DNA of 64,000 nt from Chiridota heheva (Eukaryota; Echinodermata; Holothuroidea; Apodida; Chiridotidae), in contig JAIGNY010000186.1 in the NCBI GenBank assembly GCA_020152595.1, positions 870,001 to 934,000 on the forward strand, given 5' to 3'. Positions within the stretch are counted from its first letter, which is position 1, and the number at the start of each line of letters is the position of its first letter. The translations under genes and the position numbers were made by a program. The notes under the pieces were generated by a model, which worked only from the letters and a program-made list of their open reading frames with translations, had not been told where the DNA came from and ran no database searches. Shown here piece after piece: positions 61,872-64,000 of this stretch.

Positions 61872-62440
61872 TTAAAGGATTAGATCAATGGTCAAGCATG
61901 TTTCAAAAGAAACAAAATGGTGAAGAAAGCGTTCAGAAATCTTATTCAGTTAAGGAAATATTCAATTTAAAAGATTGGTATTATTTCTGTAGAAACGACT
62001 TTAATCAAAACTAGTTGTGATGTCACAGCCTCAGATTCCTCTAAGTCTTTATGTATTTCAAAGAAAGTTTATTTCTTTTTTTTCATTATGTAAATTATTT
62101 TTCCTCAAACTTTCTTCAGGTGGTATATTATAGATACCCTTCCAAGATTCAGTTTTACTACTTTTTTGACATATCCCATGGTTTTTAAGCCACAAAATTG
62201 CAGGACAAAATATGATAGAATACATAAAGACTTTGAGCAATCTGAGGCTATGACATCACAACTAGTCTGATTTCAGTCGTTTCTACACAAATGATACTAA
62301 ACTTTAAATATTAAGTTAAATTAACTTAAATATCTCCTTAACGGAATAAGAAAAAATAATGCTTTCTTTACCATTTTGTTTTATTTAAAGTCCTCTTTTA
62401 TATAAGATAAACATGCGTGACCACTGAACTAATCTTTTAA
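61872..62440. mobile_element. Fold-back element, family F, copy 3
   Basis: Left TTAAAGGATTAGATCAATGG, AACAAAATGGTGAAGAAAGC and GTAGAAACGACTTTAATC; right GACATCACAACTAGTCTGAT, TTCAGTCGTTTCTACAC and CTGAACTAATCTTTTAA. It is closely similar to the copy at 56231 through both arms and the central segment. Confidence 0.82.
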
Positions 62441-62689
62441 GGAACGTTGACAGCTCCTGATGTGTCTAGCATAGTACAAAATGTTTGTTCTAAAATGTTT
62501 TGTTTTGGTGATTTTCCCTTATTTTAAAGCATTCTCTTGAACTGCTCTGAAAGTAAGGTGATAGATGACACTTATATTCCACTGAAACAAGAACAAAGTA
62601 TAAAATATGCCCCTCTAGTTTCATAGAACTATTCTTCTTCATCCACCCACCATATTTTTTCTAATCACCCCTCTTCCCCCCTTATCTTC

Positions 62690-63175
62690 TAATCAAAATC
62701 TTCATTGGCTACCTGTCTCATATAGAATTAAATTAAAGATTTTAATACTCATTTTTAAATCCCTTCATAACATGGCCCCATTATATCTGACCAAAATGTT
62801 TCATTATAAACAAACTAGTTACCGCCTTCGCTCTCAAAACCACCCCATCCTTTATGTTTCAAAAAGTAAAGTTACATATGGCGATCGCTCTCTGCAAATA
62901 TTTGGCCCAAAACTTTGGGATGACTTACATCTTTTAATCAAATCTGCTCAATCCCTTAAACAATTCCACACCTTGCTTTAATAAGACTCACTTATTTAAT
63001 TGTGCTTTCAAGTCCTTTTCATAATTTTTTGTTCTTTGTTTTCTTAATATTTTATGCTTATCTTATTTACACATTGGTATTTATTTTCTTTATATGCATA
63101 TTTTGTAAGGCGCTTTAGAATAAGTTATTTAGATAATGCGCCATATAAGTGTAATAAACTTAAGCTTAAACTTAA
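62690..63175 (+). mobile_element. L2/CR1-like LINE, 3' end of reverse transcriptase ORF plus 3' tail
   Basis: Read with CTACCT in frame, the translation has NLHWLPVSYRIKLKILIL, FKSLHNMAPLYL, YRLRSQNHP, TYGDRSLQIFGPKLWDDL and LKQFHTLL, then a stop at 62979. LHWLPV, YxLR, YGDR and PKLWxxLP are hallmarks of the C-terminal part of L2/CR1-type non-LTR reverse transcriptases. A 3' untranslated part follows with GGCGCTTTAGAATAAGTTAT, GCGCCATATAAGTGTAATAA and a short TTAAGCTTAAAC repeat. The element is strongly 5'-truncated and cannot move by itself. Confidence 0.85.
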
Positions 63176-63875
63176 GTAAAGTAGTCTCCAATTATATTAT
63201 GTGCTCCTGAAATTCTCCTCAGTATGTGAGACTGACTGTGCCATGAGGTTTCTATGATTTTTAAAATCATCTTTTTTCATCTAAATATGTTCATTTCATT
63301 TCATGGGGAAGTCATACCCTCACTCAATTTTACAACAACTTTTTAGGCAGATGATTATCTTTTATCACCATTTGTGAAAACAAGCATGATTCAATGTGTT
63401 TTTTGTTATTCAATCCTTTCCTAAAATGGAGAGCCTCTTATCGACTTTTCATATTGAGAACTAATTACTTTTTTTTCTTTGGCACTTTAAAGCAACAAAA
63501 TTCTTTAAACCAGGTCATGTCACAAAAACATTTTATGAGCCATTATTGATTTGACAGGATGGCATTTCCACGAAAGTACGTACTCCCCAAAATGTTCACA
63601 TTTTAAGTTAATGTAAATTATTATGCATTAAGCCCATTGCTGTATCTAATTTATCATATCAATTTAGACATGAGGGGTAGCTAAAATGCTGTATTCATAT
63701 TTCTGTATTGTTTTTAACATTTTTAGATGCAACCTTGGTTGCATCCTATGACACCCTAGGGAATAGATCAGTCTTACTTTTTACTGTTGTAGTACATTCA
63801 GACATGTAACCAATGGGGGAGCTGTACCTCCTTTTTTTTAAGGGGGTTGGGGGAGGGGTTGAATGATCTGCACAG

Positions 63876-63880
<5 letters not shown>

Positions 63881-63968
<88 letters not shown>
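63881..63968. repeat. (TA)n microsatellite
   Basis: About 88 bases of almost pure TA dinucleotide near the window edge. Such runs are prone to length error in assemblies. Confidence 0.98.
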
Positions 63969-63970
<2 letters not shown>

Positions 63971-64000
63971 AGAATCTCATTGGTGGCCCGATTGCTCTGG

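Larger units (their letters stand above)
61286..64000 (+). other. PDE7 intron 3' of window exon 5 (incomplete)
   Basis: Begins with donor GTAAGT and runs off the window. It contains a TIR element, a fold-back element, a LINE 3' end and a TA microsatellite. No further PDE7 exon is recognised. Confidence 0.75.

Overview
This window is eukaryotic, intron-dominated, AT-rich DNA full of tandem repeats and short mobile elements. Nothing in it looks bacterial: there are no operons, no long uninterrupted reading frames and no Shine-Dalgarno-spaced genes. Widely separated short exons with consensus GT-AG borders, tRNA-derived SINEs, an L2/CR1-type LINE tail and many TIR elements fit a marine invertebrate such as an echinoderm or other invertebrate deuterostome. 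The species cannot be fixed from the sequence.

The one gene I can support is a PDE7-type (cAMP-specific, 3',5'-cyclic nucleotide) phosphodiesterase on the + strand, seen as five internal exons: 23198-23258, 25657-26005, 36612-36769, 47647-47710 and 61190-61285. Their translations line up in order with the N-terminal part of vertebrate PDE7A/PDE7B: RRGxIS-YD, then LGDVRV, a basic region, YLGQ, GxWNFNIF, LTGGHSL, and the LIRHFRLD segment that begins the catalytic domain. The exons carrying the metal-binding HD residues must lie beyond base 64000. The true start lies upstream, either unrecognised in 1-23197 or outside the window. Intron phases agree at every junction except inside exon 2, where the frame shifts by one base near an AAAA run (25761-25764).

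Layout: 1-23197 is upstream intron or flank with minisatellites, a SINE, a tRNA-like element and two copies of a large repeat family (called E here). 23259-25656 is an intron holding a pair of piggyBac-like MITEs and a 72-bp hairpin-bearing minisatellite. 26006-36611 is an intron with a fold-back element and two long E elements. 36770-47646 holds 26-bp, 23-bp, about 37-bp and 81-bp tandem arrays. 47711-61189 holds a small MITE, a SINE, a 1.7-kb CAT/CAA-rich satellite, a 59-bp array, a second fold-back element and a 37-bp array abutting another SINE. 61286-64000 begins with a TIR element only 15 bases after the last exon, followed by a third fold-back copy, an L2/CR1-like LINE 3' end and a long TA microsatellite.

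The most unusual signals are: (1) the E family, long elements with short terminal inverted repeats around GGTTCC-ATGC, built from tandem units of about 290 bp that repeatedly carry a GGGCGGGGCTTAAT box; (2) several unrelated fold-back elements sharing the terminus TTAAAGGA...TCCTTTAA; (3) the frame break plus a seven-fold serine-rich 18-bp repeat inside a PDE7 coding exon; (4) a possible PKA pseudosubstrate motif (RRGGI) retained in the first visible exon.
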